Of a stretch of 64,000 nt of DNA, positions 55,502 to 63,735 are shown piece after piece; the stretch's first letter is position 1, and the number at the start of each line of letters is the position of its first letter. The stretch covers positions 140,744-204,743 of the forward strand of contig NZ_JXMU01000005.1 of NCBI RefSeq assembly GCF_001293565.1, written 5' to 3'. The stretch is from Ahrensia marina (lineage in GTDB: Bacteria > Pseudomonadota > Alphaproteobacteria > Rhizobiales > Rhizobiaceae). The notes under the pieces were generated by a model. That model saw only the letters and a list, made by a program, of their open reading frames with translations, was not told where the DNA came from and did not search any database. Position numbers and translations under genes: made by a program.

Positions 55502-56959
55502 TTAAACCCCTGTCGCTGGAATACCGCTGCGTTTGACCGGTGATGGCGCGCTCAGTTCTTTCCATTTGGAAAGGGCGGCGTTGACGGGCGCATTGGGTGC
55601 GCGTTTGACAAACTTGCCGTGGCCTTCCTCGGTTTGAACCGCACCGTCATTAACGGCCAGCTGACCGCGTGTCAGTGTGAAGCGCGGCAAGCCTTTGACT
55701 TTTTTGCCTTCAAACACATTATAGTCAATTGCCGATTGCTGGCTTCCGGCGGTAATTGTTTTTTCCTTGTTCGGGTCCCACACCACCAGATCGGCGTCAG
55801 AGCCGACAAGAACAGCACCTTTCTTCGGATACATGTTCATGATTTTGGCGACATTGGTCGATGTCACGGCCACAAATTCATTCATGGTCAGGCGGCCGGT
55901 TGAAACGCCATAGGTCCAAAGCATCGGCATACGGTCTTCAAGCCCGCCGGTGCCGTTCGGAATTTTGGTAAAATCGCCAACACCGAAACGTTTTTGCTCA
56001 GTGGTAAATGCACAGTGATCCGTTGCCACAACTGACAGCGACCCGGCTTGAAGTCCGGCCCACAAAGAATCCTGATGTTGTTTGTTGCGGAAAGGCGGGC
56101 TCATTACGCGGCGCGCGGCATGGTCCCAATCCTCATTGAAATATTCGGACTCGTCCAGTGTCAAATGCTGGATCAGCGGCTCGCCCCAGACGCGCTTGCC
56201 GTTTTGGCGCGCACGGCGGATGGCCTCATGGCTTTCCTCACATGATGTATGCACCACATAAAGCGGCGCACCGGCCATATCGGCAATCATGATGGCGCGG
56301 TTGGTGGCTTCGCCTTCAACCTGGCTCGGACGGGAATAGGCATGTGCTTCGGGACCATTATTGCCTTCGGCCAGCAATTTGGCGGAAAGTTCGGCTATAA
56401 CATCGCCGTTTTCCGCATGTACCATCGGCGTTGCGCCCAGCGCCGCACAGCGCTGGAAGGACGCGTAAAGTTCATCATCATTGACCATCAATGCGCCCTT
56501 ATAGGCAAGGAAATGCTTGAAAGTGTTGATGCCTTTGTCTTTGACAACGGTTTCCATCTCGTTGAAAACCTGCTCACCCCACCATGTGATCGCCATGTGG
56601 AAAGAATAATCGCAATTGGCGCGGGTCGATTTGTTGTCCCACATCTGAATGGCTTCAAGCAGTGACTGGCCCGGTGACGGCAGGCAGAAATCAATCACCA
56701 TTGTAGTGCCACCGGCAAGACCGGCCCGCGTGCCGCTTTCAAAATCATCGGTGGAATAAGTACCCATGAACGGCATTTCCAAATGCACATGCGGGTCGAT
56801 GCCGCCCGGCATCACATAGCAATCTGTCGCATCCAGTTCATCACCGCCCGAAAGATCCGGCCCGATCTCGGTTATGATGCCGTTCTCCACCTTCACATCG
56901 GCCTTATAGGTCAGATCTGCAGTGACGATGGTTCCGTTTTTAATGATGGTGGTGGTCAT
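55502..56959 (-). CDS. hydA: Dihydropyrimidinase (hydantoinase)
   Basis: Opens dihydrouracil/dihydrothymine to N-carbamoyl-beta-amino acids (485 residues). The metal ligands are in DPHVHLEMP (His57, His59) and the carboxylated Lys154 in HFLAYKGAL; VVHTSCEES and VVATDHCAF hold further metal His/Asp. It is the second step after PreTA. Read upstream of the ATPase gene with no gap, and 40 bases after the small orphan gene. Confidence 0.96.
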   Translation of the reverse strand: MTTTIIKNGTIVTADLTYKADVKVENGIITEIGPDLSGGDELDATDCYVMPGGIDPHVHLEMPFMGTYSTDDFESGTRAGLAGGTTMVIDFCLPSPGQSLLEAIQMWDNKSTRANCDYSFHMAITWWGEQVFNEMETVVKDKGINTFKHFLAYKGALMVNDDELYASFQRCAALGATPMVHAENGDVIAELSAKLLAEGNNGPEAHAYSRPSQVEGEATNRAIMIADMAGAPLYVVHTSCEESHEAIRRARQNGKRVWGEPLIQHLTLDESEYFNEDWDHAARRVMSPPFRNKQHQDSLWAGLQAGSLSVVATDHCAFTTEQKRFGVGDFTKIPNGTGGLEDRMPMLWTYGVSTGRLTMNEFVAVTSTNVAKIMNMYPKKGAVLVGSDADLVVWDPNKEKTITAGSQQSAIDYNVFEGKKVKGLPRFTLTRGQLAVNDGAVQTEEGHGKFVKRAPNAPVNAALSKWKELSAPSPVKRSGIPATGV

Positions 56960-56999
56960 AGGAAATCCTTGTTCTGAATCACATAGATTGTACTATTTT

Positions 57000-57326
57000 C
57001 TAATTATCATTGCGATATAGTGGCCCACCTTTATCCCAGCTGAACAAATATGGACGCAACACCTCAATAGGGTTGTATGCTACATCGCTTCCATCGGGAG
57101 CTGTGATGAAGCCCCCTTTGCAAATTATCGAATTCAAAAAAGATGTTAGTGTAAGTTTATCGTAAACTCGCCACCAAAAATTTTGACGTCTTACCCAACC
57201 AATTTGGTTTTTGGAGCGCCCATAAGAAAGATCTATATCCATAAATACGCGCTTGACTTCTTTTATGTCGAACTCATTATTGTTTTCGGTTTCATAGATA
57301 TAATACAGGCTATCTTTGCAATCCAT
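57000..57326 (-). CDS. Small AT-rich orphan protein inside the pyrimidine operon
   Basis: A 108-residue protein beginning MDCKDSLYYIYETENNNEFD and rich in Asn, Tyr, Trp and Lys. Features include SKNQIGWVRRQNFWWRVYDK and GGFITAPDGSDVAYNP. No signal peptide, membrane helix or known domain is recognised. It starts 7 bases after the amidase stop and is clearly more AT-rich than the genes on both sides, so it is probably acquired. The open frame extends to 57443 inside the amidase gene, but that part is not coding. I cannot assign a function. Confidence 0.55.
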   Translation of the reverse strand: MDCKDSLYYIYETENNNEFDIKEVKRVFMDIDLSYGRSKNQIGWVRRQNFWWRVYDKLTLTSFLNSIICKGGFITAPDGSDVAYNPIEVLRPYLFSWDKGGPLYRNDN

Positions 57327-57333
57327 TTGCCAC

Positions 57334-58584
57334 TTACCCCATAATCTCCGCTGCTTCGACAACCGCATGGAACAGCACTTCGGCGCCGGCGGTGGACCAT
57401 TCTTTTGAGATTTCTTCGGCCTCATTGTGTGACAGCCCGTCAACGCAGGGGCACATCACCATAGCGGTGGGTGCCATGCGGTTAATCCAGCAGGCATCAT
57501 GGCCCGCGCCCGAAATAATATTCATATGCGAATAACCAAGGCGTTCTGCCGCATCGCGAATGGAGGTCACCAGCTTTTCATCAAAAGTCACCGGATCAAA
57601 CCCGCCGACTTTCTCTAATTCGATCTCCAGTTCCATTTCATCGCAAATTTCTTTAGCGCCTTTTTCAAGCCGCGCTTCCATATCCTGAATAACGCTCAGG
57701 TCAGGTGAGCGGAAATCAACGGTGAAAACAGCCTTGCCGGGAATGACATTGCGCGAGTTGGGATAAATATCGATATGACCGGCTGCACCGACCGCACTTG
57801 GTTTATGCGACCATGCGATCTCGTCGACCAATTGCAGAACACGCGCCATGCCAAGGCCTGCGTTTTTACGCATCGGCATTGGCGTCGAGCCGGTATGGCT
57901 TTCCTTGCCGGTAATTGTCACTTGCGTCCACGACAGGCCCTGCCCGTGCGTGACAACACCGATATCTTTTTCTTCGGCTTCCAGTATCGGCCCCTGCTCG
58001 ATATGCAGTTCAAGGAAAGCGTGCATTTTGCGGCTGCCGACTTTCTCGTCGCCCTTCCAGCCAATGCGCTCTAATTCTTCGCCGAAGGTTTTGCCCTCCG
58101 CATCTGTTTTTGCGTAAGCCCATTCTTTGGTGAATTGCTCGGCAAAGACGCCCGATGCCATCATAGCAGGTGCAAAGCGGGTGCCTTCTTCATTGGTCCA
58201 GTTGGTGACAACGATGGGGTGTTTTGTCTTGATATCGAGGTCGTTCAAAGTGCGCACGATTTCCAATCCGGCAAGCACGCCTAAAACGCCGTCATAGCGA
58301 CCGCCTGTCGGCTGGGTATCAAGGTGGGAGCCGACATAGACCGGAAGGGCATCGGGATCAGTGCCTGGGCGGGTCATAAACATGGTGCCCATTTCATCAA
58401 CGCCCATGGTCAAACCGGCATCTTCACACCATTTTTGAAACAGCGCGCGTCCCTGCGCATCTTCATCGGTGACGGTCTGGCGATTGGAACCTCCGGCGAT
58501 GCCGGGGCCGATTTCAGCAATTTCGTGTATAGAATCCCACAGCCTGTCACCATTTATACGTAGATTTTCGCCTGGAGACACCAT
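57334..58584 (-). CDS. Zn-dependent amidohydrolase, probable N-carbamoyl-beta-alanine amidase
   Basis: M20-type enzyme (416 residues) expected to hydrolyse N-carbamoyl-beta-alanine, the third step of reductive pyrimidine breakdown. Metal-binding motifs include VGSHLDTQPTGGRYDG, WTNEEGTRFAPAM, LELHIEQGP and SGAGHDACWI. The family also contains allantoate and N-carbamoyl-amino-acid hydrolases; the neighbourhood decides for the pyrimidine substrate. It is the first gene of the operon, behind a RutR-like operator. Confidence 0.93.
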   Translation of the reverse strand: MVSPGENLRINGDRLWDSIHEIAEIGPGIAGGSNRQTVTDEDAQGRALFQKWCEDAGLTMGVDEMGTMFMTRPGTDPDALPVYVGSHLDTQPTGGRYDGVLGVLAGLEIVRTLNDLDIKTKHPIVVTNWTNEEGTRFAPAMMASGVFAEQFTKEWAYAKTDAEGKTFGEELERIGWKGDEKVGSRKMHAFLELHIEQGPILEAEEKDIGVVTHGQGLSWTQVTITGKESHTGSTPMPMRKNAGLGMARVLQLVDEIAWSHKPSAVGAAGHIDIYPNSRNVIPGKAVFTVDFRSPDLSVIQDMEARLEKGAKEICDEMELEIELEKVGGFDPVTFDEKLVTSIRDAAERLGYSHMNIISGAGHDACWINRMAPTAMVMCPCVDGLSHNEAEEISKEWSTAGAEVLFHAVVEAAEIMG

Positions 58585-58613
58585 ATTTACCTCATAGGTC
58601 GTTCAAATAAAAC

Positions 58614-58629
58614 TTGACTGGTTGGTCAA
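58614..58629. promoter_or_regulatory. RutR-type operator between the amidase operon and the tetR gene
   Basis: TTGACTGGTTGGTCAA matches the known RutR consensus TTGACCANNTGGTCAA at 12 of 14 defined positions. It lies 30 bases from the amidase start and 67-82 bases from the regulator start, so one dimer could control both directions. A half-site TTGGTCAA follows at 58657-58664. Confidence 0.75.
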
Positions 58630-58695
58630 ATTTGAAGGCTATGAGAGCAATCACGATTGGTCAAGCGTGTTTATGAGAACTTTTTGGAGGCTGTG

Positions 58696-59358
58696 TTGGC
58701 TGGCAAAGAAAATGTGAATGTTGAGGCTGACAAAAAGCGACCCAAAAAAAAGCGCAGCCGGATTCAAACCGAGAATCGGGCCCTTATTCTGGATGCTGCC
58801 TTGCAGGTATTTTCCACAGACGGATACCGCGGGGCGACGCTGGACCGGATTGCGGAAAAGGCCGGTATGTCGAAGACCAACCTGCTTTATTATTTCCCGT
58901 CGAAGGAAGATGTTTACCGCACAGCGCTTGAGCAGATTGTCGTCAACTGGCTTGATCCGTTCCGCGATATTGACGGCGACGGCGATCCAATCGAGCAATT
59001 GCGCCGCTACATTACGCTTAAATTAAAAGCGTCTCACGAAAATCCGGAAGCATCGCGGCTTTTTGCCAATGAGATTCAGCGCGGCGCACCGCTGATCAAG
59101 GGTTTCCTTGAGACGACACTTAAGTCGCTCGTTGATGAAAAAGCCAAAGTAATCCATGGCTGGATTGATGAAGGCAAGCTTGCGCCCATCGACCCTTATC
59201 ACCTGATTTTCCTTATTTGGGCGACGACCCAGCATTATGCGGATTTCGATGTGCAAGTGAGCGCATTGCTCGGCAGTCAGGCCAGCAAGCCCGGTTTTTA
59301 CGAGCAGTCTGCTCAGGCTGTTTTGTCAATTGTTCTGAACGGTATCCGGCCGCGGTAA
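58696..59358 (+). CDS. rutR: RutR-like TetR regulator of pyrimidine catabolism
   Basis: TetR-family regulator of about 220 residues with a basic N-terminus (KKRPKKKRSRIQTENR), the HTH (VFSTDGYRGATLDRIAEKAGMSKTNLLYYFPSK), and a RutR-type C-terminal domain (LRRYITLKLKASHENPEASR, ANEIQRGAPLIKGFL). RutR binds uracil or thymine and leaves DNA. The start is unsure: TTG 58696 or GTG 58693 follow GGAGG at 58686-58690; a TTG at 58657 gives 233 residues. Divergent from the catabolic operon. Confidence 0.88.
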   Translation: MAGKENVNVEADKKRPKKKRSRIQTENRALILDAALQVFSTDGYRGATLDRIAEKAGMSKTNLLYYFPSKEDVYRTALEQIVVNWLDPFRDIDGDGDPIEQLRRYITLKLKASHENPEASRLFANEIQRGAPLIKGFLETTLKSLVDEKAKVIHGWIDEGKLAPIDPYHLIFLIWATTQHYADFDVQVSALLGSQASKPGFYEQSAQAVLSIVLNGIRPR

Positions 59359-59422
59359 AAATTATTCGTTCTGCGGCGTAATTGACAAGTTTGCCTATTT
59401 GTTTCCATTGTAAGTTACAAAA

Positions 59423-59436
59423 TTTACACGCGTAAC
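59423..59436. promoter_or_regulatory. LacI-type operator, copy upstream of the regulator gene
   Basis: TTTACACGCGTAAC, a near copy (12 of 14) of the perfect palindrome at 60493-60506. It lies 14 bases before the regulator start, fitting autoregulation. Confidence 0.7.
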
Positions 59437-59450
59437 CTTGGGAAGCGGCG

Positions 59451-60482
59451 ATGACTGTGACTAAGATCAAAAATATGGAAGAGTTCGCGGCGGTCAGCGG
59501 GCTCTCGCGGCCGACAATCTCAAAGTTTTTCAATGATCCTCAGAGTGTGCGTCCATCGACGCGCACTAGGATAGAAGAAGCGCTGGAGCGGTTTGACTAT
59601 CGCCCGAATATTTATGCGGTGAACCAGAACCGGCAACTCACCAAGACCATCGGTATTGTTGTGCCCTATCTGGCAGACCCGTTTTTTGCCGAGATAGCAC
59701 GTAATATTGAAACGCGCTGTATCGAGGAAGGGTATTCGCCATCCCTTTTCAGTTCCCACGGACGTCAGGAACAGGAAAACGATATTCTGGAAACCTTACG
59801 TTCCATGAAGCCGGCGGGTGTGCTGATCGCGCCTTTGGGACGCATATCTGACAAAGCGTTTATCGAGCGTTTCTGCAAAGATGTGCCAACTGTGCTGTTC
59901 GACAGCAAGCTGGAAGATGTGGGGCAGGTCTTTATCGGCTCCGACAATATGCAGTTTACATCAATGATGGTGGAGTATCTGAACCGTTCGGGCGACGCCC
60001 CGTGCTTTTTCGAGATGAAAACGCCGACCAATCCGAATGCGCGAAAGCGCAGACAGGCCTATATTGAAGCAATGAAACGTTTGGGCCATCAGCCGAAAAT
60101 CGTGCAGGTTGACGGGGTGGGCTGGGACTTTGAAGAGATCGGCCACCGCGGCGGACTTGAAGCGCTGAACAATGACAGGTTTGAAACCTCGACTGTGCTG
60201 TGCAGCAATGACCGGCTTGCCATCGGGTTTTTAGCGGCATGTTACCAAAAAGGTGTGCGGGTCGGCCTGAAAGAGAATTGCCATTTGCGCGTTGCCGGTC
60301 ATGACAATCATCCCTTTTCCAAATTTACATGCCCCTCGTTGACGACCGTGTCACAGGATTATGCCGCTATCTCGGAAAAGAGTGTCCGGATGCTGTTTGA
60401 CCTTATTGCCAGCGAGACAAGCGACAGCGCGCACAAAGACACATTATTTGAAGGGAAACTCGTAATGCGCGACTCTGCGTGA
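59451..60482 (+). CDS. LacI-family transcriptional regulator
   Basis: A 343-residue LacI/GalR regulator. The HTH (EEFAAVSGLSRPTISKFFND) and hinge helix (RTRIEEALERFDYRPN) occupy residues 8-50. The periplasmic-binding-like core begins TIGIVVPYLADPFFAEIARNI and includes VLCSNDRLAIGFL and VAGHDNHPFSKF. It precedes and probably controls the polyol/sugar ABC operon; palindromic sites flank it on both sides. Confidence 0.95.
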   Translation: MTVTKIKNMEEFAAVSGLSRPTISKFFNDPQSVRPSTRTRIEEALERFDYRPNIYAVNQNRQLTKTIGIVVPYLADPFFAEIARNIETRCIEEGYSPSLFSSHGRQEQENDILETLRSMKPAGVLIAPLGRISDKAFIERFCKDVPTVLFDSKLEDVGQVFIGSDNMQFTSMMVEYLNRSGDAPCFFEMKTPTNPNARKRRQAYIEAMKRLGHQPKIVQVDGVGWDFEEIGHRGGLEALNNDRFETSTVLCSNDRLAIGFLAACYQKGVRVGLKENCHLRVAGHDNHPFSKFTCPSLTTVSQDYAAISEKSVRMLFDLIASETSDSAHKDTLFEGKLVMRDSA

Positions 60483-60492
60483 GCGGCAAATA

Positions 60493-60506
60493 TTTACGCG
60501 CGTAAA
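60493..60506. promoter_or_regulatory. LacI-type operator, copy upstream of the ABC operon
   Basis: TTTACGCGCGTAAA is a perfect 14-bp palindrome, 68 bases before the binding-protein start and just before a TTGACC -35-like box at 60514-60519. Confidence 0.75.
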
Positions 60507-60573
60507 AAAACTATTGACCGCGCGTAGTTTTTGTAATTAGGTACGAGCATCCATTACCACGGGAGGAAATAGG

Positions 60574-61878
60574 ATGCTTTCCAAGAAAATGCTTGGCGCG
60601 ACGACAGCAATCATGCTCGTTGCGGCTACCGGCGCTCATGCCGAATCTTTGACAATTGCGACTGTTAACAATGGCGACATGATCCGCATGCAGGGTCTGA
60701 CCGACGATTTTACTGAAAAAACAGGACACACAGTTGAGTGGGTCACACTGGAAGAAAATGTGTTGCGCCAGCGCGTGACCACCGACATTTCAACAAAAGG
60801 CGGCCAGTTCGACATCACAACGATCGGTATGTACGAAACACCGATCTGGGGTAAAAACGGCTGGCTTGTTGCGCTTGATGATCTGTCAGCGGACTATGAT
60901 GTTGATGATATTCTACCGGCAATGCGTGGTGGTCTGTCTGTAGACGGTACGCTTTATGCCGCGCCATTTTATGGCGAAAGCTCCATGATCATGTATCGCA
61001 CGGATCTGATGGAAAAAGCCGGCCTTGAAATGCCTGATGCGCCGACATGGGAATTTGTTGCCGATGCCGCGCGCAAAATGACCGATAAAGACAATGAGAT
61101 TTATGGCATCTGTCTGCGCGGTAAAGCGGGATGGGGCGAGAACATGGCATTCCTGACGGCCACGGCGAATGCTTTTGGCGCGCGCTGGTTTGATGAAGAG
61201 TGGAATGCACAGTTTGACTCAGACGCATGGAAGAAAACGCTCAATTTCTACATTGACTTGATGAATGAAGCAGGCCCTCCAGGAGCGGCAAATAACGGCT
61301 TTAATGAAAATCTCGCGCTCTTCCAGCAAGGCAAATGCGGTATGTGGATCGATGCGACTGTTGCAGCATCTTTCGTAACAAATCCGAACGATTCCACCGT
61401 TGCGGACAAGGTCGGCTTTGCTCTTGCGCCTGATACAGGGCTTGGCAAGCGCGGTAACTGGCTTTGGGCTTGGGCGCTGGCTATCCCTGCCGGTACTCAA
61501 AAAGAAGCCGCTGCCAAAGAGTTTATCGAATGGGCGACGTCCAAGGATTATTTGGAGCTCGTTGCGGAGAAAGAAGGCTGGGCCAATGTGCCGCCCGGCA
61601 GCCGTACATCGCTTTACGAGAATCCTGAATATCAAAAAGTGCCATTTGCAAAAATGACGCTTGAGTCGATCAACTCGGCTGATCCGACAAACCCGACAGT
61701 CGATCCGGTTCCTTATGTCGGTGTGCAGTTTGCTGCGATCCCTGAATTTGCCGGTATCGCAACGCAGGTCGGTCAGGAGTTCTCAGCAGCATTGGCAGGC
61801 CAGCAGTCCGCCGATGAAGCCCTTGCCAAAGCGCAGGCGCTTACCAATGACGAAATGGAAGCGGCTGGCTACAAATAA
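60574..61878 (+). CDS. ABC transporter substrate-binding protein, polyol (sorbitol/mannitol)-type
   Basis: A 434-residue extracellular solute-binding protein, family 1. A signal peptide (KKMLGATTAIMLVAATGAHA) is followed by SLTIATVNNGDMIRMQGLTDDF. It shows YAAPFYGESSMIMYRTDLM and MWIDATVAASFV, as in the SmoE-like polyol binding proteins. A GGGAGG ribosome site precedes 60574. The ligand is inferred, not seen. Confidence 0.9.
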   Translation: MLSKKMLGATTAIMLVAATGAHAESLTIATVNNGDMIRMQGLTDDFTEKTGHTVEWVTLEENVLRQRVTTDISTKGGQFDITTIGMYETPIWGKNGWLVALDDLSADYDVDDILPAMRGGLSVDGTLYAAPFYGESSMIMYRTDLMEKAGLEMPDAPTWEFVADAARKMTDKDNEIYGICLRGKAGWGENMAFLTATANAFGARWFDEEWNAQFDSDAWKKTLNFYIDLMNEAGPPGAANNGFNENLALFQQGKCGMWIDATVAASFVTNPNDSTVADKVGFALAPDTGLGKRGNWLWAWALAIPAGTQKEAAAKEFIEWATSKDYLELVAEKEGWANVPPGSRTSLYENPEYQKVPFAKMTLESINSADPTNPTVDPVPYVGVQFAAIPEFAGIATQVGQEFSAALAGQQSADEALAKAQALTNDEMEAAGYK

Positions 61879-61893
61879 GCTTGTAATTCTCTC

Positions 61894-61935
61894 CCAGGAA
61901 ACCCGGGTGCAAACGATCGTGCCCGGGATTCTTGG
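61894..61935 (+). other. Long hairpin between binding-protein and permease genes
   Basis: CCAGGAAACCCGGG and CCCGGGATTCTTGG pair over 14 positions with one mismatch and one G-T pair, with a 14-base loop. There is no T-run. Such structures can stabilise the binding-protein mRNA or lower permease expression. Confidence 0.65.
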
Positions 61936-62015
61936 ATAAGCTTAGAAATTTCCATTACGTTCAATACCTATTTGCCGATCTGAAAATATTACCGGCATAC
62001 TTGGGAGGGTAAGTC

Positions 62016-62882
62016 ATGGCGACACAACATTCGCGATCCGCTGCAAGACTGATGAACACGCCGGCGATTTTTCTCTTGCTCGTCTGGATGCTCGTACCTC
62101 TGTGTATGACGATATATTTCTCATTTCTCGACTACCGGCCTTTGCGCGGTGTCTATGAATGGGCAGATGGTTTTGAAAATTACGCACGGTTTTTAAGTTC
62201 CGGCTCTTTTACCGACAGTGTTGTCACAACGCTGATCATGGTGGGCGGTATTCTGGCCATTACGGTCATTGGCGGCGTATTGCTGGCCATGCTGCTCGAT
62301 CAGCCAATTTGGGGACAGGGTATTGTCCGCATTCTGGTGATTGCACCGTTCTTCGTCATGCCAACTGTTTCGGCGCTGGTGTGGAAGAACATGTTCATGA
62401 ACCCTGTGAACGGTCTTTTCGCCTATCTATGGAAGTTCTTTGGCGGAACGCCGGTGGACTGGCTGAGCCAAGCACCAATATTTTCGATTATCTGGATTGT
62501 GAGTTGGCAGTGGCTGCCTTTTGCAACATTAATTCTGCTCACAGCTATACAATCGCTGGACAGCGAACAGATGGAAGCTGCGGAAATGGATGGCGCGGGA
62601 TTTTTCAGCCGTTTTGGCTATATCACGCTGCCGCATCTGGCCCGAGCGATCACGGTTGTTGTCCTTATTCAGACAATCTTCCTGCTTTCGATCTTTGCCG
62701 AAATCTTCGTTACGACAAACGGCGCTTTCGGAACCCGCACGCTCACCTATCTCGTTTATCAGCGGGTGCTTGAAAGTCAGAATATCGGGCTTGGTTCTGC
62801 GGGCGGCATCGTTGCGGTCATTCTTGCGAATATTGTTGCGATCTTCCTGATGCGGATCGTCGGCAAAAATCTGGACAATTAG
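62016..62882 (+). CDS. Sugar/polyol ABC transporter permease (MalF/UgpA type)
   Basis: A 288-residue permease with six membrane helices, starting TPAIFLLLVWMLVPLCMTIYFS. The EAA loop is EQMEAAEMDGAGFFSRFGYITLPHLARAI. It is in an operon with the second permease, which begins 12 bases after its stop. A GGGAGG ribosome site precedes the ATG. Confidence 0.93.
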   Translation: MATQHSRSAARLMNTPAIFLLLVWMLVPLCMTIYFSFLDYRPLRGVYEWADGFENYARFLSSGSFTDSVVTTLIMVGGILAITVIGGVLLAMLLDQPIWGQGIVRILVIAPFFVMPTVSALVWKNMFMNPVNGLFAYLWKFFGGTPVDWLSQAPIFSIIWIVSWQWLPFATLILLTAIQSLDSEQMEAAEMDGAGFFSRFGYITLPHLARAITVVVLIQTIFLLSIFAEIFVTTNGAFGTRTLTYLVYQRVLESQNIGLGSAGGIVAVILANIVAIFLMRIVGKNLDN

Positions 62883-62894
62883 GGGGAATGTATC

Positions 62895-63725
62895 ATGGCA
62901 CGTGCTGTCTCTAACCGACGCCAAATCGTCACCACCATTGTCGCATGGACGATTGGATTGCTGATCTTCTTTCCGATTCTCTGGACAATCTTGACCAGTT
63001 TCAAGACAGAGGCTGAAGCGATTGCCGATCCGCCAAGTCTGCTGTTTTTTAACTGGACGCTGGAGAATTACGAAGTTGTTCAGGAGCGGTCCAATTATGG
63101 CAAGTTCCTTTGGAACTCCATCATTCTGGCGGTCGGCTCAACTGTCATCGGCTTGCTGATTGCCATTCCTTCGGCTTGGTCGATGGCTTTCCAGCCGGGA
63201 AAACGCACGAAAGATATCATGATGTGGATGCTGTCCACCAAAATGATGCCTGCGGTTGGCGTATTGTTTCCGATCTACATTCTGGCGCGCAATAGCGGTC
63301 TGTTCGACACGCATATTCTTCTTATTGCGGTGCTGATGCTGATGAACCTGCCGATCATTATCTGGATGCTTTACACATATTTCAAAGAGATTCCGGTCGA
63401 TATTCTGGAGGCCGCGCGCATGGATGGGGCGAGTCTTAAATCCGAAATTCTTTATGTGTTAACGCCAATGGCGCTGCCGGGAATAGCGTCCACGATGCTG
63501 CTCAACATTATTTTGGCGTGGAATGAAGCGTTCTGGACGCTCAATCTGACAACGATCAATGCAGCGCCACTGACAGCCTTTATCGCCAGCTATTCGAGCC
63601 CAGAAGGTTTGTTTTACGCAAAGCTGTCCGCAGCATCGACCATGGCGATTGCGCCAATTCTCATCATGGGCTGGTTCAGCCAGAAACAATTAGTGCGCGG
63701 CCTGACATTTGGCGCGGTGAAATAG
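62895..63725 (+). CDS. Sugar/polyol ABC transporter permease (MalG/UgpE type)
   Basis: A 276-residue permease, partner of the preceding gene. It starts with IVTTIVAWTIGLLIFFPILW, has AEAIADPPSLLFFNWTLENY in the periplasmic loop and the EAA loop VDILEAARMDGASLKSEILYVLTPMALPGI. Length is normal. Ten bases separate its stop from the ATPase gene. Confidence 0.93.
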   Translation: MARAVSNRRQIVTTIVAWTIGLLIFFPILWTILTSFKTEAEAIADPPSLLFFNWTLENYEVVQERSNYGKFLWNSIILAVGSTVIGLLIAIPSAWSMAFQPGKRTKDIMMWMLSTKMMPAVGVLFPIYILARNSGLFDTHILLIAVLMLMNLPIIIWMLYTYFKEIPVDILEAARMDGASLKSEILYVLTPMALPGIASTMLLNIILAWNEAFWTLNLTTINAAPLTAFIASYSSPEGLFYAKLSAASTMAIAPILIMGWFSQKQLVRGLTFGAVK

Positions 63726-63735
63726 GTAGATAATC

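Noticed and set aside
57327..57443. N-terminal extension of the small orphan gene
   Set aside because: It overlaps the amidase coding region in another frame; the Met at 57326 follows the amidase stop.
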